A DNA stretch of 64,000 nucleotides from the NCBI GenBank assembly GCA_019454165.1, contig CP075367.1, positions 1,020,179-1,084,178 of the forward strand, given 5' to 3'. Source of the DNA: Anaerolineales bacterium. Its GTDB lineage: Bacteria > Chloroflexota > Anaerolineae > Anaerolineales > UBA11579. The notes under the pieces were generated by a model, which was not told where the DNA came from, did not search any database, and saw only the letters and a program-made list of their open reading frames with translations. Of this stretch, positions 25,907-33,503 are shown in pieces; within the stretch, counting starts at the first letter, position 1, and every line of letters starts with the position of its first letter. The translations under genes were made by a program, and so were the position numbers.

Positions 25907-26458
25907 CTACGGAGCCACCACCTTGACTTCGATGGTCATGTCTTCGGCGTGCTCAAAATGCAGGGTCAGCTCAAACGTGTCGCCGGCGACCAGCTCGCGC
26001 TGCAGGTTGATCAGCATGATGTGATAGCCGCCCGGCTCAAAGGCGATCTCGTGCCCGGCGGCCAGTTCTACGCGTTCCACCTTCACCATCGTGCCGATGC
26101 TGCCCATGTCGTGCATTTCGGCTTCGTCCATAGGGTGCTCGTGTTCGCCCTCGTCATGCCCGTGCTCACCCTCGTGCTCGCCGTGCTCGTGGTCGGCCGC
26201 CTGTCCCCCGGCGGCTTCGGCTTCGCCCACCATTCCGCTCAGGTGGATCTCTACGGTCTCGGCCACATCTGACGATGCGCCGATCAGGGCATCGTCAGTA
26301 TCGGTGGCGTTGTGCAGCATGAAGTAGGCTGCGCCGGTGCCGCCCGCCAGGGTGGGGCGGCTGAAGGCTTCATGCGTGTGCCAGCGGCCGCCGGCATTGC
26401 TGCACGCGGCCAGCGCCGTGGCAAGCAGAACAAGAACAACAAAATATTGCTTCTTCAA
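25907..26458 (-). CDS. PCu(A)C-type copper chaperone lipoprotein with His/Glu-rich insert
   Basis: A 183-residue lipoprotein (signal MKKQYFVVLVLLATALAACS, lipobox LAAC). It has the DUF461/PCuAC core: AAYFMLHNATDTDDALIGASSDVAETVEIHLS, then MVKVERVELAAGHEIAFEPGGYHIMLINL. Between the two halves is an acidic His-rich loop of about 30 residues (repeats of HEHGE, HDEGEHEH) that should bind extra copper. It would pass Cu(I) to Sco or CuA, and it converges on the oxidase operon. SD and start are adequate. Confidence 0.88.
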   Translation of the reverse strand: MKKQYFVVLVLLATALAACSNAGGRWHTHEAFSRPTLAGGTGAAYFMLHNATDTDDALIGASSDVAETVEIHLSGMVGEAEAAGGQAADHEHGEHEGEHGHDEGEHEHPMDEAEMHDMGSIGTMVKVERVELAAGHEIAFEPGGYHIMLINLQRELVAGDTFELTLHFEHAEDMTIEVKVVAP

Positions 26459-26507
26459 GACATCCTCTCTGCAAAATAGTGAATGGGTAGGTTAAGTATA
26501 CGCCCGG

Positions 26508-27557
26508 CTAGCTGACCACGACGCGGGTGCCGTTGCCCAGGCTCTGCACCTGGCCGTAGCGGCTCTCCGGCATCAGCCAGCGGAACAGCCACTTGGCCTC
26601 ATGCGGTTTCATGTTGACGCAGCCGTGGCTCATCTCGTTGCCGTAGTTGTCGTGCCAATACGTCCCGTGGAAAGCCACGCCCCATTCGTGGAAGTACGAG
26701 ACCCACGGCACGCCGGGCAGCTCGTAGGCTTCCACATCGGCGGTGATGTTGCCGTCGCCCATGTGGCGCACTGGCATCTTGGAGAACACGGTGAAGCTGC
26801 CGGTGGGCGTGGCCGTGGGGATGCCGTTGGTGCTCACCAGGTACGGAATGCCGGTCGAGATCTTGGTGTCCATCATCAGCGCGCCTTCTTCATAGGCCCA
26901 CAGGCGCTGCTCACGGATGCTGACCTCGACGTGCTTCTGGTGCAGCGGGATATGTGCGTTGACCGGGGTCAGCTCGTTGGCGGGTACTTTGCGCATGTGC
27001 TCGGCCAGCACATGGTAGGTGATCTTGAGCAGCTCGTCGGTGATCTCGTACCACAGGGCGCCGTCCGGGCCTTCGGTGATGCCGGTCACCCAATGAGTGG
27101 AGAGATAGTACAGGCGGTACAGCTTCTCCCAGCCGCGGGCGCGCGTGAAGCGGTACGACTGGGTCAGCGGCACGCTGATCTCGAACAGCTCGCCAGCCGG
27201 GTTGATCTGCACCTGCGGCGTGTGGAGCTTGGTCTCGACCGGCTGGAGGTAGGCGGTGTGGGCGTAGCCCTCGTCTACGCGGTACCAGCGCGGGTTGAAG
27301 TCTGGCCCCAGCTCCGATTCGAACTCCTCGAAGACGTAGATCAGCTGGTCGCGCGAGCGGGTGGCGACCACATCGCTCTGATAAGAGGGCTCGCTATACA
27401 GGCGCAGCTCTTTGACCGCTACGCGTGCCAGGCCGGCGGCCTCGTTGGGCTTTGCGGCGAGGGTGCTGAGCGAGAGCGGCTGCAGCGCCAGGCCACCGAG
27501 GGCCAGGCCGCCCAGCTGCAAAAATTCCTTGCGGGAGAGCTGGTCTTGCATGCACAT
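26508..27557 (-). CDS. L,D-transpeptidase (YkuD family)
   Basis: A 349-residue exported enzyme. The N-terminus DQLSRKEFLQLGGLALGGLALQ resembles a Tat signal with SRKEF. An SH3-like domain (about residues 45-120: LRLYSEPSYQSDVV) precedes the YkuD catalytic domain. The catalytic motif is HGTYWHDNYGNEMSHGCVNM, with nucleophilic Cys in SHGCVN. It forms 3-3 cross-links or attaches proteins to peptidoglycan. Two in-frame ATG codons lie at the start (27557, 27551). Confidence 0.93.
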   Translation of the reverse strand: MCMQDQLSRKEFLQLGGLALGGLALQPLSLSTLAAKPNEAAGLARVAVKELRLYSEPSYQSDVVATRSRDQLIYVFEEFESELGPDFNPRWYRVDEGYAHTAYLQPVETKLHTPQVQINPAGELFEISVPLTQSYRFTRARGWEKLYRLYYLSTHWVTGITEGPDGALWYEITDELLKITYHVLAEHMRKVPANELTPVNAHIPLHQKHVEVSIREQRLWAYEEGALMMDTKISTGIPYLVSTNGIPTATPTGSFTVFSKMPVRHMGDGNITADVEAYELPGVPWVSYFHEWGVAFHGTYWHDNYGNEMSHGCVNMKPHEAKWLFRWLMPESRYGQVQSLGNGTRVVVS

Positions 27558-27678
27558 ATTCTAACAAGGCGGCCCGGCTGCGGAGCCTGAGTGCAGTGTT
27601 AGAGATCATGCCCTTATCATCTCGGGATGACGGGGGCTGCGGTCATGAGAGAACCGGTCAGTTGTGCAAGCCGCCGCG

Positions 27679-27684
27679 TATAAT
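27679..27684 (+). promoter_or_regulatory. -10 box for a leaderless GTG start at 27691
   Basis: A perfect TATAAT lies 6 bases before GTG 27691. No ribosome site is present. Confidence 0.55.
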
Positions 27685-27690
27685 CTCGCC

Positions 27691-28587
27691 GTGCCCTCCT
27701 TCACGCTGGATATTCAAAGCTTCGTACGCGCCGCAACCTATGTGTTGCTGTTCTTCGGTCTGTATGCGCTGTGGGCCGGGCGCGCATCCATCCAATCCTC
27801 GCGGGATGTGCCGTTCTATCGGGTACGCCAGCAGCGCGTGTTCGGCGGCTGGCGCAACGTGGTCTTCGGCGTGGTGCTGTTCGCCGCGGCGGCCTGGATG
27901 GGCTTCAACGGCGAGCGCACCGCTTACGCCGTGTTCCCGGTCACGCCAACCCCAACGCTGAGCCCCACGCCTTCGCTCACCTTCACCCCCTCGCTGACGC
28001 CCTCGCAGACCCTGACCCCCAGCATCACCCCCACGCTGCAATTCTCGCTGACCCCGTCGCCCTCGGCCATTCCGGTGCTGCCGAGCGAGATCGCCGCCGA
28101 GTTCACCTCGCAAGTCACGCCCAGCGGCGCGGCGGTGTTCAGCCCCTTCGTCTTCGCCCGCAACATCAACCTCAGCACCTACGCGCCGATCGGCGAGGCG
28201 CTGGTGTTCGAGAATCCGGTCAACGGCATCTATGCCCTCTTCAGCTATGACCAGATGCAGCCGGATGTGCAGTGGACCGCGCTGTGGTACCGCGACGGCC
28301 AGCTGGTGCACTACGAGACCAAGCCGTGGGACGGTGGCACCGGCGGCTATGGCTACACCGAGTGGCTGGCCCAGGCCGAGGAGTGGCTGCCCGGCCGCTA
28401 CCAGGTGGAGATGTTCGTGGGCAGCGAAGTGAAGTTGGTGGGCAACTTTGACGTCACCGGCCAACCCTCGACCAGCACGCCGACGCCATCCTCAACGCCG
28501 ACGGCGACGCCAAGCCCGACCCGCACGCCTACGCCGCTGCCCAGCCCAACCCACACGCGCCAACCGACGGCCACTGCCGAGCAATAA
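27691..28587 (+). CDS. Membrane-anchored protein with Thr/Pro-rich linkers
   Basis: A 298-residue protein of unknown function. Two hydrophobic helices (about residues 9-28 and 48-66) are followed by a TPTP/LTPS-rich linker of about 45 residues and a globular beta domain. A second TPTPT tail closes the protein. The globular part has FARNINLSTYAPIGEALVFENPVNGIYALFSYDQM and ends in LVGNFDVTG, typical of external domains in Chloroflexota. Start GTG 27691 is chosen because of the TATAAT 6 bases upstream. A longer frame begins at 27664. It probably works at the cell surface. Confidence 0.72.
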   Translation: MPSFTLDIQSFVRAATYVLLFFGLYALWAGRASIQSSRDVPFYRVRQQRVFGGWRNVVFGVVLFAAAAWMGFNGERTAYAVFPVTPTPTLSPTPSLTFTPSLTPSQTLTPSITPTLQFSLTPSPSAIPVLPSEIAAEFTSQVTPSGAAVFSPFVFARNINLSTYAPIGEALVFENPVNGIYALFSYDQMQPDVQWTALWYRDGQLVHYETKPWDGGTGGYGYTEWLAQAEEWLPGRYQVEMFVGSEVKLVGNFDVTGQPSTSTPTPSSTPTATPSPTRTPTPLPSPTHTRQPTATAEQ

Positions 28588-28603
28588 CAGCATGGCTTTG
28601 AGG

Positions 28604-28636
28604 ACATCGATTAATTGATTAATCGATTAATCGGAT
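28604..28636. repeat. AT-rich repeated palindrome (ATTAATCG units)
   Basis: Overlapping copies of ATTAATCG/CGATTAAT between the 27691 gene and psuG can fold back. There is no GC stem or T-run, so a terminator is unlikely. Confidence 0.5.
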
Positions 28637-28639
28637 TGG

Positions 28640-29563
28640 CTAAATTTCAACTGAGTTACCCCCACTTATTTCTTTGGCGACCTCCGCCGCGATCTTGGCA
28701 TTGTTCTTGAGCAGCGCCAGGTTGGCCTGCAGGCTGCGCCCGCCGCTCAGCTCGGCCACGCGGGCCAGCAGGAACGGCGAAACGGCTTGGCCGCGGATGC
28801 CCTGCGCGTCGGTTTCGGCCTGAGCTTGCACGATCCAGCCCTCCACTTCATCACGCGGGATGGCGCTCTCGGCGGGCGGGGGCGCGGCCAGCAGCACGCC
28901 GCCGCCGCCCAGCTGCCAGTGCGTGCGCGCCAGCGCCGCGGCGCCGGCAGCATCCTCGACCCGGTTGCTGGTCGCCAGCCCGCTGTCCACGGAGTAGAAG
29001 GCGGGGTAGGCGTTCGTGCCATAGCCCACCACCGGCACGCCCAGGGTCTCGAACTGCTCCAGCGTGGCGGGCAGATCGAGAATGGCCTTGGCGCCGGCGC
29101 ACACCAGCACGAGAGGTTGGCGGGCCAGCTCGGGCAGATCAGCCGAGACGTCCCACTGGCTGCCGCGGTGGACGCCGCCGATGCCGCCGGTGGCGAAGAC
29201 GCGGATGCGGGTGCTGGCGGCGATGCGCAGCGTGGCCGCCACGGTGGTGCCGCCGCTGGCCTTTTGGGCCACCGCGGCGGCCAGGTCACGGCTGCTGAGC
29301 TTGCGCACCTGCGGGTTGCTGGCCAGCGCCTCGAGCTGCGCCGCGTCCAGCCCCACGCACAGCTCGCCGTCGATGACGGCGATGGTGGCGGGGATGGCGC
29401 CGGCCTGGCGCACAATGGCTTCGAGCGACTGGGCCAGCTCCAGGTTCTGCGGGCGGGGCAGGCCGTGCGTTATCACGGTCGATTCGAGCGCCACGACGGG
29501 CTGGCCGTTGAGGATGGCTCGGCTGACTTCCAATGAGAGTTTGAACATACCGGGTAGTTTCAT
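28640..29563 (-). CDS. psuG: Pseudouridine-5'-phosphate glycosidase
   Basis: A 307-residue enzyme that splits pseudouridine 5'-phosphate into uracil and ribose 5-phosphate. Family blocks are VVALESTVITHGLPRPQN at the N-terminus, TIAVIDGELCVGL, the catalytic-Lys region LSSRDLAAAVAQKASGGTTVAATLRIA and VFATGGIGGVHRG. ATG 29563 is chosen over longer starts because GGCGGTG lies just upstream. No pseudouridine kinase gene neighbours it. It is monocistronic. Confidence 0.93.
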   Translation of the reverse strand: MKLPGMFKLSLEVSRAILNGQPVVALESTVITHGLPRPQNLELAQSLEAIVRQAGAIPATIAVIDGELCVGLDAAQLEALASNPQVRKLSSRDLAAAVAQKASGGTTVAATLRIAASTRIRVFATGGIGGVHRGSQWDVSADLPELARQPLVLVCAGAKAILDLPATLEQFETLGVPVVGYGTNAYPAFYSVDSGLATSNRVEDAAGAAALARTHWQLGGGGVLLAAPPPAESAIPRDEVEGWIVQAQAETDAQGIRGQAVSPFLLARVAELSGGRSLQANLALLKNNAKIAAEVAKEISGGNSVEI

Positions 29564-29863
29564 AGGTTCACCGCCTGATTCTAAAGGCAAAGTTATTATT
29601 GCTGGAATAGGGGAGGGGGTCAAAATAAATTATTAGCAACTTTGCGTTGTGGTCTGACTGTGTGCGAGCCGGTTGCAGCAAGTAGGTTGGCGCGCCTGGC
29701 ATGCTTGCATCTATAACTCGGAGTGGGGTGCATGGCAAGGGCGCGTCAAGGTGTTGGACAAAATCTCGGTTATCCGCATAGCGCCTTCCACGATAATTCT
29801 CATCCTTAACCCGAGCAGAGGCGCAGAGGAGTCGCCTACGATTGCAAAAATAGACGACCGTCT

Positions 29864-29939
29864 GCGGAGGGGGCCTGGGGGAACCAACTTTGGTTCCCCC
29901 AGTGGGGTCATAGGGGCGAAGCCCCTAAAAAAAGAAAAT
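29864..29939. repeat. Family D structured repeat, copy 1
   Basis: GCGGAGGGGGCC leads into a GGGGGAACCAACTTTGGTTCCCCC hairpin region, then AGGGGCGAAGCCCCT and an A-rich tail. It matches 47098-47171 and 51796-51883. The rest of the 29624-30053 spacer shows no gene. Confidence 0.7.
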
Positions 29940-29994
29940 GGATTTGGTTTTTGACTACTACTTTCTGCGGGTGGCAAATCAGATTGCTTCGGTG

Positions 29995-30023
29995 CTGAAA
30001 GTTGCATGGACATGTAACTTCAG
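29995..30023. repeat. Imperfect copy of the CTGAAAGTTGCATG palindrome inside a family B unit
   Basis: CTGAAAGTTGCATG is followed by CATGTAACTTCAG. It interrupts CAGATTGCTTC...CTCGCAATG, just as at 25728-25757. Confidence 0.65.
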
Positions 30024-30053
30024 TACTCCTCGCAATGGCGGAGCGCACACAGT

Positions 30054-30059
30054 TACAAT
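30054..30059 (+). promoter_or_regulatory. -10 box for a leaderless ATG at 30066
   Basis: TACAAT ends 6 bases before the start codon. No ribosome site is present. Confidence 0.5.
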
Positions 30060-30065
30060 CCACCC

Positions 30066-30716
30066 ATGCTCACCGTAGAAACCCACTGCCATACCGATGC
30101 CAGCGGCGACTGCCGCGTGCGGGTTGAAGACCTCATCAAAACCGCCCGCCAGCGCGGCCTGGACCGCGTGGTGGTGACCGACCACAATACCATCAGCGGG
30201 GCGGTGCGCGCCAAGCAGCTCGACCCGGAGCTCATCATCGTGGGGCAGGAGATCATGACCGAGCAGGGCGAGCTGCTGGCCTTCTTCGTGAGCGTGGAAG
30301 TGCCGCGCGACCTGCCGCCTATGGAGGCCATCCGCCTGCTGCGTGAGCAGGACGCCTACATCAGCGTCTCGCACCCGTTCGACCCGCGCCGCGGCTGGGA
30401 TCTGCGCCAGCTGGAAGCGATCGCCCCGTATGTGGACGCGGTCGAGATCTTCAATGCCCGCAACATCCTGCCGGCTTACAACGAGGCCGCCGAGCGCTTC
30501 GCCGCCCGCTTTCAGCTGGGCGGCACGGCCGGCTCCGACGCCCATACCCTGATCGAGCTCGGGCGCGCCACGATGCACGTGCCCGAGTTCACGGATGCGG
30601 CCAGCCTGCGGGCGGCCATGCCGCAGGCGCAGTACACCAAGCGCACCAGCGGCCCGCTGATCCGCCTGGCCTCGCGCTACGCGGCTTTAGTGAACAAAGT
30701 GAGCAGGGGACGGTGA
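30066..30716 (+). CDS. PHP-domain metal-dependent phosphoesterase
   Basis: A 216-residue PHP protein. Metal ligands are visible as HCHTDAS (residues 7-13), VVVTDHNT (about 38), the Glu in GQEIMTE, SVSHPFDP (His) and the C-terminal GSDAHT. The size and motif set match the standalone YciV/RnaseAM-like or TrpH-like group, acting on small phosphorylated compounds or short RNA ends. The substrate is not determinable. It is monocistronic with a leaderless-type promoter. Confidence 0.85.
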   Translation: MLTVETHCHTDASGDCRVRVEDLIKTARQRGLDRVVVTDHNTISGAVRAKQLDPELIIVGQEIMTEQGELLAFFVSVEVPRDLPPMEAIRLLREQDAYISVSHPFDPRRGWDLRQLEAIAPYVDAVEIFNARNILPAYNEAAERFAARFQLGGTAGSDAHTLIELGRATMHVPEFTDAASLRAAMPQAQYTKRTSGPLIRLASRYAALVNKVSRGR

Positions 30717-30756
30717 GCAGGGAACAGGGAACACAGATAGTTACTGATTACTGCTC

Positions 30757-30794
30757 ACTCATCACTCATCACTCATCACTCATCACTCATCACT
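30757..30794 (+). repeat. Short tandem repeat, period 7 (TCATCAC)
   Basis: About five copies of TCACTCA/TCATCAC lie within a CTGCTCACT...GCTCACT spacer. Similar GTGAGCAGTGAG text occurs at 38690-38720 and 42497-42552. Confidence 0.8.
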
Positions 30795-30849
30795 GCTCAC
30801 TGGCGCACCTAACTGCGATAAAATCAATCTCGCGCTTTTGTGCGCCCTG

Positions 30850-30933
30850 GGCTCGGTGGCGGAACTGGCAGACGCAGGGGACTTAAAATCCTCCGAGGGC
30901 AACCTCTTGTGGGTTCGATTCCCACCCGAGCTA
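30850..30933 (+). tRNA. tRNA-Leu (anticodon TAA)
   Basis: An 84-base type II tRNA. The acceptor GGCTCGG pairs with CCGAGCT (G-U at position 1) and the anticodon loop is CTTAAAA. The variable arm CGAGGGCAACCTCTTG is long, T arm GTGGG-TTCGATT-CCCAC, discriminator A. CCA is not encoded. The 3' part from 30881 is repeated exactly at the far end of element 2. Confidence 0.95.
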
Positions 30934-30935
30934 CT
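30881..30935. repeat. attL of element 2 (3' part of tRNA-Leu)
   Basis: A 55-base perfect direct repeat with 34597-34651. It covers the tRNA from the anticodon loop to just beyond the 3' end. Confidence 0.92.
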
Positions 30936-30994
30936 GAATTTACCCGTAAAAATGGCCCCCCAGACCTGCCTGGCGAGGTTCGCCAGGCAAATCG

Positions 30995-31013
30995 GGTGCA
31001 ACCGGGTGCAACC
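30995..31013. repeat. 19-base direct repeat, copy 1 (candidate arm site of element 2)
   Basis: GGTGCAACCGGGTGCAACC, itself a tandem of GGTGCAACC, lies 60 bases inside attL. It is repeated identically at 34477-34495, 102 bases inside attR. Confidence 0.55.
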
Positions 31014-31014
31014 G

Positions 31015-32142
31015 CTAGCGCCCTTTGACAACGGCTTCCAGTAAGTCTGCGACTTGGTTTTGGATATTGGGTAGCAAGTGGCCGTAGAAATCCAGGGTGA
31101 TGCTTGGCTTTGCGTGGCCTAAACGTTTGGAAGCTATCAACACATCCACGCCATTGTTTAGCATGAGTGACGCCGCCGTGTGCCGCAGGTCGTGGAAGCG
31201 CACCTTTGGCAGACCAGCTTTTTTGAGCAGCTTGTGCAAGCCTCGGTAGGCTTCAGCGGGTTCTGTCGCCAGGCCATTCTTGGCCGGAAAGACATAGCCA
31301 AAATCCCGCCAATCATCACCTGCCTTCAGTTGCCTTTCAGTGATTGCGGATGCATGTGCACGGAGCACCTGGCAGGTTTCTGTACCGATTTTGATCGCAC
31401 GCACAGATGACTGGGTCTTGGGTTGCCTGGGTTGCAGGCCTTGGTCTGGTACACGCTTCAAGCTGTACTTGACTTGCAGAGACCCTTTTGCCAAGTTCAC
31501 TTCAGACCACCGTAAGGCCAACAATTCACCCTGGCGCATGCCGGTCACGATAGCCAGATAGTAGAGTGCATAACTTCCGTCAGCTTCTTGCTTGGCTGCT
31601 TCTAGCAAACGCCTTACCTGGTTCTCGTTGAGGATTTGCATCTCTTTTGTTTTGGTCTTTGGCGGGCTGGCTGCGTTTGCCGGATTGTGGGTCATTACCC
31701 CCATCTTCTTTGCTGAATTCAGTGAAGCCCGAAGGATCGCATGGGTTTTCTGAACTGTGCGTTCGCCAATGCCTTTATCTAGCTGGCTGTTGTAAAGGCG
31801 CTGGATGAGAAGCGGCGTGAGCTCCCGAAGTTTTACCGAGCCAAGGGCTGGCGAGATGTAGTCTTTGACCAGTTGGTTATAGCTACGCCAGGATTCGAAG
31901 GTGAGACGGGTTTTTGCTGTTTTCAACCAGTCGGCCAGAAATTCGTCAAGCGTTACCCGTGCTGCTTTTAGCGTTAGCCCACGTTCTACCTGGCTCCCCA
32001 TTTCCACTAGCCAGGCTTGCGCTTCTGCCCGTGTTTTGGCAGTGAAGCCCAGCCTGCCACCATTCATAGAGATTTGAGCTCGCCAACTCCCGTTGGGTCT
32101 TTTGTGGATACTGCCTTCTTTGTTGCCGCGTTTTCTAGTCAT
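31015..32142 (-). CDS. int: Tyrosine-type site-specific integrase (element 2)
   Basis: A 375-residue integrase homologous to that of element 1 along its whole length (shared EGSIHKRPNGSWRAQIS-like N-terminus, RFHDLRHTAASLML, LGHAKPSITLDFYGHLLP). Catalytic residues are R203, K242, H317-x-x-R320, H343 and Y353, so it appears intact. The gene ends about 80 bases from tRNA-Leu. Here the tRNA is on the opposite strand to int and the 3' half is used, whereas element 1 uses a 5' half on the same strand. Confidence 0.95.
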   Translation of the reverse strand: MTRKRGNKEGSIHKRPNGSWRAQISMNGGRLGFTAKTRAEAQAWLVEMGSQVERGLTLKAARVTLDEFLADWLKTAKTRLTFESWRSYNQLVKDYISPALGSVKLRELTPLLIQRLYNSQLDKGIGERTVQKTHAILRASLNSAKKMGVMTHNPANAASPPKTKTKEMQILNENQVRRLLEAAKQEADGSYALYYLAIVTGMRQGELLALRWSEVNLAKGSLQVKYSLKRVPDQGLQPRQPKTQSSVRAIKIGTETCQVLRAHASAITERQLKAGDDWRDFGYVFPAKNGLATEPAEAYRGLHKLLKKAGLPKVRFHDLRHTAASLMLNNGVDVLIASKRLGHAKPSITLDFYGHLLPNIQNQVADLLEAVVKGR

Positions 32143-32227
32143 TCCTGTTCTCCTTGTGGGGAGCCAGGAAAGACAAGGTTTTTCTGCGTCGCTTGTTAAG
32201 GTGCAGGTTGCATGGAATCATTGTATA

Positions 32228-32272
32228 TCAACCCGCCCATAATTTAGCGAACCAGTGAACGTGGAACTCCAT
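32228..32272 (-). pseudogene. Remnant of rep start in element 2
   Basis: Read on the minus strand, 14 codons (MEFHVHWFAKLWAG) and a stop remain. Element 1 Rep begins MEFRIHWFAVTIWG. The DNA before this remnant in int direction (TTGTTAAGGTGCAGGT, 32193 onward) matches the int upstream region of element 1 near 3150. The two elements therefore align on both sides of a deletion that removed xis and most of rep. Confidence 0.75.
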
Positions 32273-32302
32273 TACTGTGAACCCTCCAGTCTTGAAAACT
32301 CC

Positions 32303-32326
32303 ACCCCCCTACTAGTATCGGGGGGT
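32303..32326. promoter_or_regulatory. GC-stem hairpin (candidate nick site), element 2
   Basis: A 7-bp stem ACCCCCC/GGGGGGT with loop TACTAGTATC lies 31 bases from the rep remnant start. It differs from the element 1 loop TAACAGTATC only in the first few bases. Confidence 0.6.
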
Positions 32327-32873
32327 GAAGCCCGAATCTCGGAACGATGTTGATTTGGAGATAGTGCGGCCGGGGACCCCCTTCCCCGCCGCAGGGCGGG
32401 GGCCCCTTCCCCCAGCCGCCAGCTCAAAGACAAGCAGCCCTAAGTGCCTATGACCAAACCCGTTACGCTGCTGGGAAACGCAGCGTGTCCGCCTCGCTCC
32501 TGCGATAGGAAAACCAAAAGCCCTATCGCATACCGCTCGCCGGTATCCGGATGGCAAGTTGAGTAGGCAGCCGAAGCTATCTACCCTTATTGCCGACAAC
32601 TATTCAGTTGTGTTTGATCTGAATTTGCTACGGCTGCCACCTGACCATTAGGCTGCCGCTTGGTCGTATCTTTTCAGTAACACGCCCGACCTGTTCGACG
32701 TGCCTGGCTCAACTATATCTGCGACAAGAACATGATAGCAACGAGCTCCCGAGAAGTCAACTAATTAGCCGTCAATTCCAACTGGGTATACATAATAGAC
32801 TGATGCATGGCATTGAATATAATTATTCAGGGATTGCACGACATAGGCATTACAACAGAGCAGGAAGGGAAAT
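32327..32873. other. Non-coding stretch of element 2
   Basis: This GC-rich segment with CCCCTTCCCC/GGGGCCCC runs (32371-32416) grades into AT-rich DNA before the cargo genes. A 95-residue minus-strand frame (32312-32599) lacks a ribosome site and family resemblance and is not called. The stretch probably contains origin sequences and the cargo promoter. Confidence 0.4.
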
Positions 32874-33503
32874 ATGACTTCTAGAATGGATGCCAATCTC
32901 TTGGCGCAACACATTTCTTTAGGGGAGCGAAGGAGCTTCGAAGCAAAATCAGCTGGATCGCTTACTCAAAAAGAATTCGCCGTCAAAGTTTGCCGGGCCT
33001 GCATGGCAATGGCCAACAACCGTGATGGAGGGTACGTTGCTGTAGGTGTGAGAGAGTTAGAGGATAAAACTCTAGAAGTTGAAGGACTATCAAATGAGCA
33101 AGCTGTTTCCTGGCTAGATTCCGATTCAGTATCGGATACTTTCGCTGCATATTCAGACCCACCGTTTCAATTTGAGATTGACCAAGTTATCATAGAGGGC
33201 AAAATCGTTGTCGTTATTTCAGTTTACGAATTCTTTGACATACCCATAGTTTGCAAAAGGAGCTTCAGCGAAAAACTGCAGGAGGGGGCATTGTATGTTC
33301 GGTCACGGCGAAAGCCCGAAAGTATAGCAGTTTCAACCCTCACAGATATGCGGGACCTTCTGCAGCTAGCAACTGAAAAGTCGATAAAGCACCTTCTGGC
33401 AACCTTCAAGAACGCAGGTTTGCCTTTACCAGATAGTAGTGAAATAGCAAAACAAGATAGGTTTAAAGACGAGGCTAACGAATTTCTTGGTGGTAGAAAA
33501 TGA
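32874..33503 (+). CDS. AlbA_2 / Schlafen-like domain protein (element 2 cargo)
   Basis: A 209-residue protein. Residues about 10-130 form an AlbA_2 (Schlafen AlbA-like) domain: ERRSFEAKSAGS has the conserved acidic-Lys motif, VCRACMAMANNRDGGYVAVGVRE is the signature helix-strand, and LYVRSRRKPESI the closing strand. AlbA_2 proteins bind nucleotides or nucleic acid and occur in regulators and in anti-phage systems with tRNA/RNA cleavage activity. There is no C-terminal ATPase or winged-helix domain, so this is a short form. The GGAAGGGA ribosome site is good. It overlaps the next gene by 4 bases. Confidence 0.75.
   Translation: MTSRMDANLLAQHISLGERRSFEAKSAGSLTQKEFAVKVCRACMAMANNRDGGYVAVGVRELEDKTLEVEGLSNEQAVSWLDSDSVSDTFAAYSDPPFQFEIDQVIIEGKIVVVISVYEFFDIPIVCKRSFSEKLQEGALYVRSRRKPESIAVSTLTDMRDLLQLATEKSIKHLLATFKNAGLPLPDSSEIAKQDRFKDEANEFLGGRK

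Noticed and set aside
29899-29939. Family D hairpin AGGGGCGAAGCCCCT as an intrinsic terminator
   Set aside because: On the plus strand it is followed by an A-run, and on the minus strand by ATGACCCC, so no U-tail is produced in either direction.
30757-30794. Regular TCATCAC repeats as a CRISPR array
   Set aside because: Period is 7 bases with no spacers, and no cas genes are present. It is a simple tandem repeat.
32312-32599. 95-residue minus-strand reading frame in element 2
   Set aside because: No ribosome site, Arg/Gly/Cys-rich composition typical of a frame in GC-rich non-coding DNA, and it overlaps the conserved hairpin.
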